NCBI GenBank assembly: GCA_024449915.1
Contig: JAMZAV010000645.1
Span: forward strand, 248,001 to 312,000
DNA from: Sweltsa coloradensis
Lineage: Eukaryota; Arthropoda; Insecta; Plecoptera; Chloroperlidae
DNA: 64,000 nucleotides
Reading direction: 5' to 3'
In this document: piece after piece, positions 35,823-46,505 of the stretch
Layout of the letters: each line of letters opens with the position of its first letter
Numbering within the stretch: position 1 is the first letter of the stretch
Made by a program: the position numbers and the translations under genes
Notes under the pieces: model-generated
The model's input: only the letters and a program-made list of their open reading frames with translations
Told to the model about the DNA's origin: nothing
Database searches by the model: none

Positions 35823-37148
35823 CAGAGTGTCTACACATTTTCTATTACAAAATTCCCTGACTTTTCCAGGTTTTCCAGATCGAAAATTATATTTTTTCAG
35901 GCTGCAAATTTGGTTTACCAGCACATTATAATGGACAAAAATTGTTTATAAATTCAATGTCGATTTTGGCGGGAATTTTAAACACAAGACAAGGCAAAAT
36001 AATGTAATAGTTGGGGGTTTTTAATTGAGAATTTCTATTATCAGCAACAAAAAAGGTATTGAAATTACTCAAATATTGATTTTTTACATTTCTAGTAAAA
36101 TTCCAGAAAAAAAATTCACTGACTTTTCCAGATCTATTCAATTCCCCGACTTTTCCAGGTTTTCCAGTCTTGTAGACAGTGGCGGCTCCTGGTTAGAGCT
36201 GCGAAGCTGCAGCTACCCCTAGTAAAATAGTAAATAAAATAAATATTTACTTATTTAAAAAAAATAAGTTATTTTTATGTTTTTCAAGTTTATACACATT
36301 GAATTTTGCTATTGGTTTGGCTGTGTGATTTTCTGTTAGTTCCGTCGAGCGGTTAGCGGTTCATTTCCACGCATACGGCGAGCTGTAGCTTGGAGACGCT
36401 GCAGTCAACTTTGCCCATGTTAAACTGACCTCGTTCCTCGCAGCGAAAATAAGGCTGTTCGGTCGGGTGCTGCTTCTAGCCAGCACTGCAACGCTCGCTG
36501 CAGCTTGGCATTGTTGACGTTGCGTTCCCTTCCCACGCTCGGACTTCATCGGGAGTTGTAATCTCTTCCCCTATGCGTAGTGTAGGTGGGATCGCGGTGT
36601 ACTGTGTACTTGCCAGATAATTAACCGTTAATGAGTGAAAGTGTTAGTGCTATTGATTTTTAACTTAAAAGTATATTTTTTTTAAAATAATCTTTCTCTT
36701 GAAGAATGAAAAATGGTAATTTTTTGTTTGTTCCGTTTGGTCTTAATGCACCACTCTAGCCTAGGGGATATGGGGAGGAGGGGCTCATGCTGGTCAGAAC
36801 CAGTCCCAACGCCGTTATTGGTGATGACTGATGACGACGACGTAGAAGGCAATAAGTAAGGGAGCATCGTACAGCCGACATTTCCGTGCAGATATTTTCA
36901 CAAAAAATGAATAGATCTGTGGTTGTGAATAAACAAGGTAGTGTTGTTTGTTGGCGATAAAAAATGGACGGATAATGGTTACTCTTAAGTTAGGTAAATT
37001 AGTAGTTCAAAACTTCTAATTGTAAAACATGAATGCTCTGCTGTTCACATTAACTGGTATTTATGGTGGTACTTAGGGAAACGACCCATTTCTTTTGCAG
37101 CACCCCCACAATATAATTCACGAGCCGCCACTGCTTGTAGACACCCTG
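35823..37148. mobile_element. outer hAT-like element, interrupted
   Basis: Left end CAGAGTGTCTACA and right end TGTAGACACCCTG are inverse copies with one mismatch. The interior repeats CTGACTTTTCCAGGTTTTCC at both ends, a sequence typical of a widespread hAT family in animals. The element is split by 36177-37133, so its own length is about 360 bp. A target duplication (ACTGCTC versus ACTGCCTC) is possible but imperfect. No transposase. Confidence 0.65.
36177..37133. mobile_element. inner hAT element with perfect 8-bp target duplication
   Basis: Starts CAGTGGCGGCTCC and ends GAGCCGCCACTG, a perfect 11-12-bp inverted repeat of the CAGTGG...CCACTG hAT type. CTTGTAGA flanks both sides (36169-36176 and 37134-37141), exactly the 8-bp duplication hAT elements make. 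At 957 bp with no transposase frame it is non-autonomous. It carries at 36738-36850 a fragment of the non-LTR tail also seen at 33.2 and 61.8 kb. Confidence 0.9.
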
Positions 37149-37184
37149 ACTGCCTCTAGATATTTCAGGTACAGTGGGGTCTAT

Positions 37185-38690
37185 AAGCCTAACAATCGTG
37201 CAAATCGTGAAGAAAGCATGAAAATTGGTGAATTTACTAATATGATCACAAGGAATCCAAAAATCGATGGCCCCAAGGTGAGTTCCTGTAACTTTCTTAT
37301 TAATTGAATTAATAAAATTAATTGATTAATTAACCAACAAAAAAAATTAAAAGGAGACAACACAGTCGACATTGGTATCAAATGAAAGCTTTTTACGGAG
37401 AATGAATAAATGAAAAAATATTTGAAAATTAATTAATTAATCATCTAATTAATTGAATTTTAGTAATATTTTACCACTGTCGATTTATGTATAATTATGT
37501 ACACCTAAAATTCTACCGATTGTCATACAATTTCACCCCTTTACTAACATTATGCCAATAAATCCAAATTTTGATGGCCCCAAACAAAATTCCTACAACT
37601 CCCAGATTAATGGATTAATGAAATTAATTATTAGATTAATATCAGTTAAATGTTTGACATTCACAAACCACAGTCAACTGATGTATCAAATAATAACAAA
37701 ACAAGCATAATAAAAGAGAAAAGTGATGGCCCCAAGGTCGGGTTCTTATTACTTTCCTATTAATTCAATTAATTCAATTAACGACAATTAATCACATAAT
37801 TTAAAAAAATAATGTACAAAATAAACACAGCATAGTCGACTTGGGTATCAAATGAAAGCTTATTTCACGAGTAAATAATATGTGAAAAAAATATTTTTCA
37901 TTAATGAATCAATCATCCAATTAATTAAATTGAAATAAATAACACCACTTTTGACTTTTGTATAGTAGTTATGTATTCCAAAAACTTTACCGATTGTCAT
38001 AAAATTTCACCACTTTAATAACATAATGCCAATTAATCCAAATTTTGATGGCCCCTAACAAAATTTCTGTAACTCCCAGATTAATGGATTAATGAAATTG
38101 AGAATGAGCTAAATCCCCTTAAAATTGTCTTAACATTCAATTATGCGCTATGATTGACAATTGTAGTATTAAAAACAATATGATCACAATAAACCTAAAT
38201 AATGATGGGTCCAAACTGAATTCCACTCAATTATCATTAATTGAATTAATGGAATTAATTATATTTATTTCAATCAAATGTGTAAATGATCACAACATAG
38301 TCGACTTGGGTACCAAATGAAAGCTTTTTTTATGAATAATTAAAATGTGAAAAAATATATTTAATTAATTAATTAATCATCTAATTAATTACAATCTAGT
38401 AAAATTTTACCACTTTGGTTATGTATAGGTACCAAAAACTCTACCGATTGTCATAAAATCTTACCACTTTACTAACACGATGTCAATAAAATAAAATAAA
38501 ATAAAATAATTATAGCGCCAAACGAAATTCTTGCAACTTCCATTTTATTAAATTAATGAAATTATGAATTAGCTAGTTCACGTGCCACAGTCAACTGGTG
38601 TATTAAATAATAGCCAATTGTATGGTAATTAAGAACATTGACAGTATTTTATTAAGGCATATGTTTATTAATATGCTATCCGTTAGTTAC
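37185..38690. repeat. satellite-like tandem array, unit about 465-470 bp, three-plus units
   Basis: CATAGTCGACTTGGGTATCA-type phrases recur near 37361, 37831 and 38296, each followed by AAATGAAAGCTT. Other phase markers are ACCGATTGTCATAAAATTTC and TCCAAATTTTGATGGCCCC. Units diverge by substitutions and by changes in TTAATTAA-rich segments. No gene. Confidence 0.85.
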
Positions 38691-38718
38691 ACTTTAATTT
38701 AATTATATTACTTGTTAC

Positions 38719-38830
38719 AAGTTACAAGTTCCCCGACGACGATTGCCAGAGCTCGCCTCTAGATTCGGGGAGTAAGATACTCCGCTCTTTCTAGCTGATG
38801 TTTGCGAGGTGGACTTTTTCTCTAGAGCCG
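38719..38830 (-). mobile_element. non-LTR retrotransposon tail fragment
   Basis: CAAGTTCCCCGACGACGATT, GCCAGAGCTCGCCTCTAGAT and GCGAGGTGGACTTTTTCTCT match 33401-33501 and 62041-62120. It is the more upstream part of the same 3' untranslated region whose downstream part lies in the hAT element at 36.7 kb. Confidence 0.7.
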
Positions 38831-39042
38831 CCTCTGCACACAACTTCACTTCCTCCTCTACCGCCCTACGTGATTATCATACTTTCTAAGGTGGCCTTTT
38901 ATACATACTATTGTAATATATGCCGTTTGCTACACTGTTTGCACAATAAAATAATAAAATAATATAACTTTTTAATTTTTAAAGAATCATGGGGGGGCGA
39001 TCGCCCCCCCTCCCCGCCACCACCCCTGTATCCACCACTGCA
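38831..39042. other. spacer with possible hAT end
   Basis: Ends in a G-run/C-run palindrome (GGGGGGGCGATCGCCCCCCC) and TATCCACCACTG, which looks like a right-hand hAT terminus, but no left end or target duplication was found. Confidence 0.35.
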
Positions 39043-39230
39043 ATGGACCTACGGAAGAAAGTGGGAGTTGAGAGCCTCAAGTTCAAGATGGGCAAGGACC
39101 GACTATGATGGTATGGACACATGAGAAGAATGGAGAAGAATAGGATTCCAAGACAATCATTTGAGTTAGTGAATGAGAGAAGAAGAGTGGGAAAACCTAG
39201 AGATATATATTGGAAAACTCACGACCCAGA
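39043..39230 (+). pseudogene. non-LTR reverse transcriptase C-terminal fragment, first part
   Basis: Plus-strand translation reads MDLRKKVGVESLKFKMGKDR, a stop, then WYGHMRRMEKNRIPRQSF and ERRRVGKPRD. The R-W-x-GHM-R-M...RIP signature lies at the C-terminus of endonuclease-reverse transcriptase retrotransposons (compare 58673-58705). It breaks off at about 39230 into unrelated repeat sequence. Dead fragment. Confidence 0.75.
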
Positions 39231-40149
39231 AAGTAATTTTGTACGACCCTGAACATAGATATGCTCTTTTATGTACATATTATCTTGGACGAACAATTAA
39301 GGTAAAAAGTATCATCATAAACACTTTTATGTGGTCTGTTCATGGTGATTAGACAACAAAATAATAAATACATTTCAAAGGTCGTGACCCTGATTGACCC
39401 CGATGACCTTGACTTTTGATTATGTATGAAATTCGTGTTCAGTGTTTAAATTCCTTTCAAATGAGTCGTCACAAGCTATGCTTACTAGCATTTTGAACGT
39501 ATTTTAGAAATAAGGGCAAATGTAACAAGATTGGACACCCCTGTTAAAAATAATACATTTTTTAGATTTAAATAATTAAATTGAAAAAATACTAAAACAA
39601 AATGTTCAAATACCACACTTTCACTTCTATTAGGCTCACCCCTAGTCTATTTGAAAATAATGTCTACCCCTAACTTTGCACCATGGTCACCCCTGAACGG
39701 GAACATTTTTCGATGCGGACCCACCGGCAAATGACTCATTGCATTTTTCTGAGTAAATGATCCAAAATTCACACTTCTATCACTTATCCCCGAAAGATGA
39801 GTCATCACAAGCTACATGCCTACTTAGGTACTAGCATTTAGAACGAATTTTCGAAATAACAATTTTGGACACCCCTGTTAAAAATAATACATTTTTTTAG
39901 ATTTAAATAATTAAATTGAAATAATACTAAAACAAAATGTTTAAATACCACACTTTCACTTCTATTAGGCTCACCCCTAGTCTATTTGAAAATAATGTCT
40001 ACCCCTAACTTTGCACCATGGTCACCCCTGAACGGGGGAAAAATCGATTAGGACCACCTGGAAAATTACTCAGCACGTTTTTCTGAGTAAATGACCCAAA
40101 ATTCACGCCTCTATCACTAAACCCCGAACTTAAGCCTGTTTGGTATCTA
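39231..40149. repeat. inserted tandem repeat, 334-bp unit
   Basis: GGACACCCCTGTTAAAAATA starts at 39533 and 39867, and CCACACTTTCACTTCTATTA, GGCTCACCCCTAGTCTATTT and ACTTTGCACCATGGTCACCC recur with the same 334-bp spacing. A third, partial unit flanks the array on either side. It separates two parts of one retrotransposon tail. Confidence 0.85.
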
Positions 40150-40345
40150 AGGAGCCGAGCTAATAGAGAGAGATGGTGGGAAGACAGGGAGAAGTGGGAA
40201 GAGTTGGTGTCGCGTCAAGAGAAAGAAATACACGAAGATAATTAGATGATGTAGGCCTAGTACTAGTAATTCAAGAAAATGATGTGACGAGCTTGGCAGA
40301 CCGATACTGATTCTTGGGATGCCCAAGATCAATGGTGGAAACACC
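40150..40345 (+). pseudogene. non-LTR reverse transcriptase C-terminal fragment, second part
   Basis: Continues the fragment at 39043-39230 beyond the insertion. The plus strand reads REMVGRQ/ERWWEDR-type residues, then KWEELVSRQEKEIHEDN and a stop at about 40241, followed by a 3' untranslated tail (GGGATGCCCAAGATCAATGG). The W-x-x-L-V ending parallels that of the element at 58.9 kb. Confidence 0.6.
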
Positions 40346-40656
40346 CCTTTACCTAATTAAATTGGCATTGGAATAAAGAGTATCGATACACAATAGTACA
40401 TATATAAATTATTTCTACTTCTAATATAATTTGATAATTGTTCAATACAATTAATTTTAAATTAATTAAATATGGGCTAACATAGATAGATGAATTAGGT
40501 TCATTGAAGCTTACCTGATTAACTAAATAAAATACCAATTATCAGTTTTAAATAACGCTGAACTGAAAACTAAAAATTGTGCAACAAACCAATGTTAAAC
40601 ATAAGCCCATAGTAAAATCAATTTAGACTATTTTCTATTCTATTCACACTCATACA
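40346..40656. other. AT-rich spacer
   Basis: Nothing recognised except the 8-bp target CTCATACA at 40649-40656. Confidence 0.5.
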
Positions 40657-41050
40657 CAGTGGCGTCGGAACAGGGGGGTAACTTTAAATATGAAATGTAC
40701 TAAACAGCCTTCAGTTTGTTTGTTTTTTTTTTTAAAGAAGAGGGTAAAAAAAATGTTTGGCTGTAGCCTTTGTCATTACATAAAAAAATAGGTTATTATT
40801 ATTATTAAAATGGGCTACTTCACGTTCATTTTTTGAATTTTTAGATCGCAGATTGTTGATGTAAAACACCGTTTACAGAGTCCGAGTGCAGTTAAAACAT
40901 GACGAAATAACTGTAGTATGGTGAAAAAATTTTCGCCTTCGGCGAGAAGGACTCCGTCGGCTGGGGCTTCGCCCCAGACCCCAGCTACACCCTACCAAAT
41001 CTACTTATGGATTTGCCCCCCCCAACTTTCAAAACGTTCCGACGCGCCTG
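40657..41050. mobile_element. hAT MITE with perfect 8-bp target duplication
   Basis: Left end CAGTGGCGTCGGAAC and right end GTTCCGACGCGCCTG are inverse copies. CTCATACA flanks both ends (40649-40656 and 41051-41058), the hAT signature. Near the right end are two GC-rich hairpins (CGCCTTCGGCG and GGGGCTTCGCCCC). Length 394 bp, noncoding. The 67-codon frame at 40918 is accidental. A corrupted copy of its right end lies at about 43975-43986. Confidence 0.92.
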
Positions 41051-42237
41051 CTCATACACTTCCATCCAGATGTATAAAAAGTAACAACATAAAAATAAAT
41101 AACATTAACAAACAACTTTAGAATAATTTAGTACGTAGTCTGTATGACTGCACCACCACTACAGGTATAGTCCTAATTATGATACATTCATTCTTAGTAT
41201 ATAGGTGTATTTTCGCCAAAATAAATATAATTTAGGTTTGGTTTTCGGTTTAAGACAATATTGTACAAATCGATTTTTCCCTTATCAAGTTCCACCCATA
41301 CCTTGTTTGTTGGGCAAAGTGTTGTTGATAATGGGAAGGGCACGCGCTCAAAAATCTTTCGAAAACAAAATTACGTTTCCTGAGAAGTGGCGATCAAGAA
41401 CCTTGCAAATTCAGGTGTTGACACTGACTTGACATTAAAATACAATAATTCTGGGGTTGCCATTACAAGTGGACAAAGAAGGTGGAGCACATGATGAGGA
41501 ACGTGCATGTGTCAAATTATAATATGATTTTTTTAACCTGTAGGCCTACGTGCAGTTTTCAATGTTTAAAAGAATTAGGCCGTATGTATGACAGACGTTT
41601 TATCTCTTTTTTCTGTTTGATGCCCTGGTTTAAACAATTTACATAATATATAGAGCAAAAAAGTACCCAAACACAGCTTTTTTCTAACAATTTAATTAAA
41701 GCTTCTTGTGGGCTCCCTCTTTTAAGTGAAAACATTTCAGGCCAAAATTAATATTATAGACTTAGCTGAGCATGGTTGAAGGCAAGCTGCTTCAACATTT
41801 TTCTTATTGAAGTTAAATGGATACAAATGCTAGTACTTTGACCAAGTGAGCAACACCAACACCACAATCTCGAACACATGCTTATAATATCAGCAGAGTG
41901 GTGAGCAAATTATTGTGCAGACCTATCCCCTTAGTTTAGTAAAACTGTGTATCATTGAGAAGCAGTAGCCTAATACAAATAATGAGTACACCTACTACAA
42001 ATTGCAGTAAATCATAGGTTACTATCAACCAAATTGATTTAAATTCATATAAATTTTAGTTCCAGCAATAAGGTTAGTCATATGATGAAAATGGTCAAGA
42101 TAAGAGCAAGTTTTAAGAAAACCATCAATTATTAATAAATTAAATATTTTAGTAGCAAATAACAACTTTTGACTGTCTAGCTTTGCACAATAGAATGTTC
42201 TTTGTCATAGGAATGAAAGTAGGTAGACCTGCAGGCA
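41051..42237 (-). other. ARMC6 3' untranslated and downstream region
   Basis: Directly downstream of the ARMC6 stop codon on the minus strand. No AATAAA was found on that strand; ATTAAA at about 41690-41695 is a possible poly(A) signal. The plus-strand frame at 41205-41432 has no recognisable motif. The whole stretch recurs, corrupted, at 43990-45117. Confidence 0.5.
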
Positions 42238-42453
42238 TTAGTGATTCAGTTTGCCCCCTTTGCCAGTCCATCTCTCCTTCAGATCTACTTCACATCCGAG
42301 GTCTCGCAACCCAGACTTGATGTCGTAGTCGCAAGTCTTTTTGTGTTTCACGAGTGCTTCGCGAAGTAGGTCCTCCACGCCAGCATCTAGAAACCTCTTG
42401 CATAGGCTGCGGTCACGACTGACGATGTTCCGAACAGCCCAGCTTGCTTGTTT
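42238..42453 (-). CDS. ARMC6: ARMC6 (armadillo repeat-containing 6), last coding exon
   Basis: On the minus strand, acceptor CTTTCCGATTAACTAG precedes 71 clean codons and a TAA (42240-42238), phase 0. The peptide runs KQASWAVRNIVSRDRSLCK ... GLRDLGCEVDLKERWTGKGG and ends KLNH. It lines up with the C-terminus of animal ARMC6, where a KQAC-x-IRNLV armadillo helix is followed by a final RDLGC...L-x-ELWTG segment. ARMC6 is a conserved, widely expressed protein of ARM repeats; its cellular role is poorly known. The upstream exon ends ...DNADVQ at 51504, also phase 0, so joining gives VQ-KQAS as in the family. No indels here, unlike the exons to the right. Confidence 0.92.
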   Translation of the reverse strand, partial: KQASWAVRNIVSRDRSLCKRFLDAGVEDLLREALVKHKKTCDYDIKSGLRDLGCEVDLKERWTGKGGKLNH

Positions 42454-42493
42454 CTAGTTAATCGGAAAGAAGTGCTTATAGATATAGAGTAAC

Positions 42494-42494
42494 A

Positions 42495-42546
<52 letters not shown>
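42494..42546. repeat. (ATT)n microsatellite, target of a Helentron-like element
   Basis: About 17 ATT units. The array continues as TTATTATTATTATC after 43543, so the element between was inserted into it. Confidence 0.9.
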
Positions 42547-42548
<2 letters not shown>

Positions 42549-43543
42549 GCGAGCGAAGCGAGCGTTTCCATTTGACTCTGCCGGAAAAAATAGTCACTGG
42601 TTTTGTTTTTTGTTTGTTTGTTTGTTTTGTTTGTTTTTTTGTTTTTTGTATGTCTCGCGATAACGTTCGAACGGAGGCTCGGATCGAGTTGAAATTTTCA
42701 CCATCCGCAAGCTTTGTTCTCGATTGAATGCCATTAGTTTTGTGGCAAAATCGTTCAAAAAGTTAAAAAGTTACATTAAAGTTAATCGAAAGTTTTTTTT
42801 TCAAACTTCACGGCGACAAAATCTGAGATGGCCAAATCATTTAGAATGTCCGTCCGGTCACGAATATGTTAATTTTATTTTGATCCGATAAGTAGTGTAG
42901 ATGGAAATTACATTATAACAAAGTACGGTTACCATGGCAACGGAAAGTCGTGCAGCTTTTTTGGCTCATGATAGCGGTCGAACGGAGGCTCGGATCGAGT
43001 TGAAATTTTTCACCATCCGCAAGCTTTGTTCTCGATTGAATGCCATTAGTTTTGTGGCAAAATCGTTCAAAAAGTTAAAAAGTTACATTAAAGTTAATCG
43101 AAAGTTTTTTTTTCAAACTCAACGGCGACAAAATCTGAGATAGACAAATCATTTAGAATGTCCGTCCGGTCACGAATATGTTAATTTTATTTTGATCCGA
43201 TAAGTAGTGTAGATGGAAATTACATTATAACAAAAGTAACGTTGCCATGGCAACGAAAAGACGCGCAAAGTTTCTAATGCACTGCCACCTAGAAGTAATC
43301 AAAATACTTTCGAGGAAGCAGTCTCAAAGAGTTTAAAAAGTTTTCCCAAGGAGTCAAGGTCCTCTAGATGGCGGTGGATTTTAAAGTAAAGATTTAAACA
43401 CGGGTTTACCCAAATACCTTGGCAATAATAAATAATACTGGAAACGCGAACGTCGTAAATTTTAAAATTTAAAAAAATGTGCAATGTGTGTCTAGCTATA
43501 GCACGTGCTCGCTTATCAACGCGTCCAACTGAGCGTTTCCTAG
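42547..43543 (+). mobile_element. Helentron-like element, family C, with internal duplication
   Basis: 5' end AAGCGAGCGAAGCGAGCG, then a T/G-rich tract and the block CGTTCGAACGGAGGCTCGGA...TTGAAATTTT. 3' end CTCGCTTATC (inverse of the 5' AAGCGAG), a hairpin AACGC-GTCCAACTGA-GCGTT, then TCCTAG. A 311-bp internal segment is duplicated in tandem (CGAACGGAGG at 42668 and 42979). Length 997 bp; the 50.4-kb copy has the segment once. Noncoding. Lies in the last ARMC6 intron. Confidence 0.75.
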
Positions 43544-43586
43544 TTATTATTATTATCATTGATTCAAAGCAGTTGTCGTAAAAGTT

Positions 43587-43659
43587 TGCCCCGACTGGGG
43601 TTCGAACCCAGAACCTCCGGCTTAAAGTGCCATAGCTCTACCAATTGAGCCACCGGGAC
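43587..43659 (-). tRNA. tRNA-Lys(UUU)-like cloverleaf, probably a SINE head
   Basis: On the minus strand the 73 nt fold fully: acceptor GTCCCGG with TCGGGGC, D stem GCTC/GAGC, T stem CTGGG/CCCAG around TTCGAAC, discriminator A. The anticodon loop ACTTTAA places UUU at 34-36 but has C instead of the universal U33 and an A-G mismatch at the stem top. There is no T-run terminator; the 3' flank leads through CTTTTACGACAACTGC into (AAT)n. Other copies lie at 46.4, 46.7 and 59.2 kb. I read it as a tRNA-derived SINE rather than a working tRNA. Confidence 0.6.
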
Positions 43660-43772
43660 AACAGAACAAACCTAGTAGTACTTTTACGACAACTGCTATG
43701 AATGAATAACAATGTCCTAAGCGGGCTTAGCTAAAACTTATATCATACTAACCTTATGAAAGTAGCTTTTCT
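43660..43772 (+). mobile_element. SINE body fragment, inverted relative to the tRNA-like head
   Basis: ACTTTTACGACAACTGCTAT is the inverse of the sequence at 43566-43585 and, with CGGGCTTAGCT further on, matches the body following the plus-strand SINE at 46.8 kb. Two copies thus lie head to head around the tRNA-like part. Confidence 0.6.
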
Positions 43773-45117
43773 CTAATTTTTAGATCGCAGATTGTTGATT
43801 AAAACCGTTTACAGAGCCGAGTGCATTAAAACATGACGAAAAAACTGTAGTGGGGTAAAAAAATTTTCCCCTTCGGCGAGAAGGACTCCGTCGGCTGGGG
43901 CTTCCCCCCAGACCCAGCTACACCTCCCAAAACTACTTATGGTTTTTGCCCCCCCCAAACTTTCAAAAATGTTCCGACGCGCCTGTCATCACTTCCATCC
44001 AGATTAAAAAAGTAACAACTAAAAATAAATAACATTAAAAACAACTTTACAAAAATTTAGTACGTAGTCTGTAGATGCCCACCACTACGGGTTAGTCCTG
44101 ATACATTCATTCTTAGAATGGGTTATTTTTTGCAAAAATAAAATAATATGGGTTTTTTGGTTTTTGGGGTTAAGACAAATTGTACAAATCGTTTTTTTTC
44201 CCTTATAAAGTTCCCCCCCCATACCTTTTTTGTTGGGAAAAGTGTTTGTTGATATGGGAAGGGAAACGCCCAAAAATCTTTCGAAAAAAAAAATTACTTT
44301 CCTGAGAAGGGGCATCAAAAACCCTTGCAAATTCAGGTGTTGACACTATTTGACATTAAAATAAATAATTTGGGGTTGCCATTACAAGTGGACAAAAAAA
44401 GGTGGAGCACATGAGAGGAAGGCATGTGTCAAATTAAAATATATTTTTTTAACCTGTGGCTACTGCATTTTTTCAATTTTTTAAAGATTAGGCCGTAGTA
44501 TGACAGCTTTTTTATCTCTTTCTTCTGTTTGATGCCCTGGTTTAAACAATTTACATAATAAAATAGAGCAAAAAAGTACCCAAACACAGTTTTTTTCAAA
44601 AAATTTAATTAAAGCTTCTTTGGGCTCCCTCTTTTAAGTGAAAAATTTCGGGCCCAAATTTTAATATTATAGACTTAGCTGAGCTGGTTAAAGGGAAGCG
44701 CTTAAATTTTTCTTATTGAATTTAAAGGATAAAATGCTAGTACTTTGCCCAAGTGAGAAACCCCAACCCACAATCTCGATACGCTTATAATTCAGCAGAG
44801 GGTGAGCAAATTTTTTGGCAAAACCTACCCCCTTATTTTAGAAAAACTGTGATCATTGAGAAGCGTACCTAATACAAATAAGAGTACACCACTAAAATTG
44901 CAGTAAATCATAGGTTTCTATAACCCAAAATTGATTTAAATTCATAAAAATTTTTTTAGTTCCAGCAATTTGTACATGATGAAAATGGCAGATAAAGCAA
45001 GTTTTAAGAAAACCATAATTATTAAAAATTAAATATTTTGTAGCAAATAAAATTTGTAAAGTCTAGCTTTGCACAATAGAATGTTCTTTGTCATGGGAAT
45101 AAAAGTAGGTAGACCTG

Positions 45118-45345
45118 CGGCTTTATGATTCATTTCCCCCTTTGCCATCCATCTCTCCTTCGATCTACTTCACATCCGAGGTCTCGCAACCCCCAGATTG
45201 TGTCGTAGTCGCAAGTTTTTTTGTTTTTTTCACAAGTGTTTTTCGCGAAGTAGGTCCTCCACGCCGCACCCTAGAAACCTCTTGCATAGGTTTGCGGTCA
45301 CGTTTGACGATTTCCGAAAAACCCCACTTGCTTTTTCTAGAAAAT
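45118..45345 (-). pseudogene. corrupted duplicate of the ARMC6 last exon
   Basis: Aligned to 42238-42453 it keeps phrases such as CTACTTCACATCCGAGGTCT and TAGGTCCTCCACGCC but has at least eight indels, so no frame survives. Read literally it is a dead duplicate exon; more likely it is an error-filled copy of the true exon. It should not be used to call ARMC6 disrupted. Confidence 0.8.
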
Positions 45346-45411
45346 CAAAAAGAAGTGTTATAGATTAGAAAACTATTATTATTATTATTATTATTATTTT
45401 ATTTTATTATT

Positions 45412-46395
45412 AAGCGAGCGAAGGGGCGTTTCCTTTTGACTCTCCCGGGGAAAAAAAATAGTCCGGTTTTTTTTTTTTTTGTTTGTTTGTTTTTTTTGTT
45501 TTTTTTTTTTTGTATGTCTCCGATAACGTTCGAACGGAGGCTCGGATCGAGTTAAAATTTTTTCACCATCGCAACTTTGTTCTCGTTTTAATGCCATTAG
45601 TTTTTGGGGCAAAATCGTTTCAAAATTTAAAAAAGTTACATTAAAGTTAATCGAAAGTTTTTTTTTTAAAAACTTCAGGGCGAAAAATTGAATGGCCAAA
45701 ATCTTTTAAAATGCCTGGGTCACGAATATTAATTTTTTTGACCGATAAGTAGTGTAGATGGAAATTACTTTATAACAAAGAAACGGTTACCATGGCAACG
45801 GAAAGTCTGCAGCTTTTTGGCTCATGATAGCGGTCGAACGGGGGCTGGGATCGAGTTGAAATTTTCACCATCCGAAAGCTTTGTTTCCATTGAACCCATT
45901 AGTTTTGGGAAAAATGTTTCAAAAATTAAAATTTTACATTAAAGTTAATCAAAAAGTTTTTTTTTCAAACCAACGGCGACAAAATCTGAGATAGACAAAT
46001 CTTTAGAATGTCCGCCCCGGTCACGAATATTTTTAATTTTATTTTGATCCGATAAGAGTGTAGAGGAAATTACATTAAACAAAAGTAAATTTTCCCATGG
46101 CAACAAAAAGACGCCAAAATTTTCTAATGCACTGCCACCTAAAAGAAATCAAAATATTTTTCGAGGAAGCAGTCTCAAAGTTTTTAAAATTTTTTCCCCA
46201 AGGAGTCAAGGCCCCCTTAGAGGCGGGGGGTTTTTTAAAGTAAAGATTTAAACACGGGTTTCCCCAAAAAATACCTTGGCAAAAAAAAATAATCTGGAAA
46301 GCAAACTCGAAAATTTTAAAATTTTTTAAAAAAGTGCAATTTTTTGGTTTTTTAGCCGTGCTCGCTTTCAACGGTCCCCAACTGGGTTTTTTTAT
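45412..46395 (+). mobile_element. family C Helentron-like element in the corrupted copy
   Basis: Corresponds base for base to 42547-43543, including the 311-bp internal duplication, but the 3' end is degraded (CTCGCTTTCAACGGTCCCCA, then ACTGGGTTTTTTTA) and lacks CCTAG. Confidence 0.7.
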
Positions 46396-46423
46396 TTTTT
46401 TTTAATTGTTCAAAGGTTGTCGA

Positions 46424-46505
46424 AAAAGTTTGCCCCGACTGGGGTTCACCCAAACCCCCCGGCTTAAAGTGCCATAGCTCTACCAATTGACCCACCGGGA
46501 CAACA
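46424..46505 (-). mobile_element. tRNA-Lys-type SINE head in the corrupted copy
   Basis: GGCTTAAAGTGCCATAGCTC and TACCAATTGA are retained; the B-box region has indels. It is the counterpart of 43587-43659. Confidence 0.65.

Noticed and set aside
45118..45345. Alternative or duplicated functional last exon of ARMC6
   Set aside because: Too many indels to encode anything; the copy at 42238-42453 is intact.
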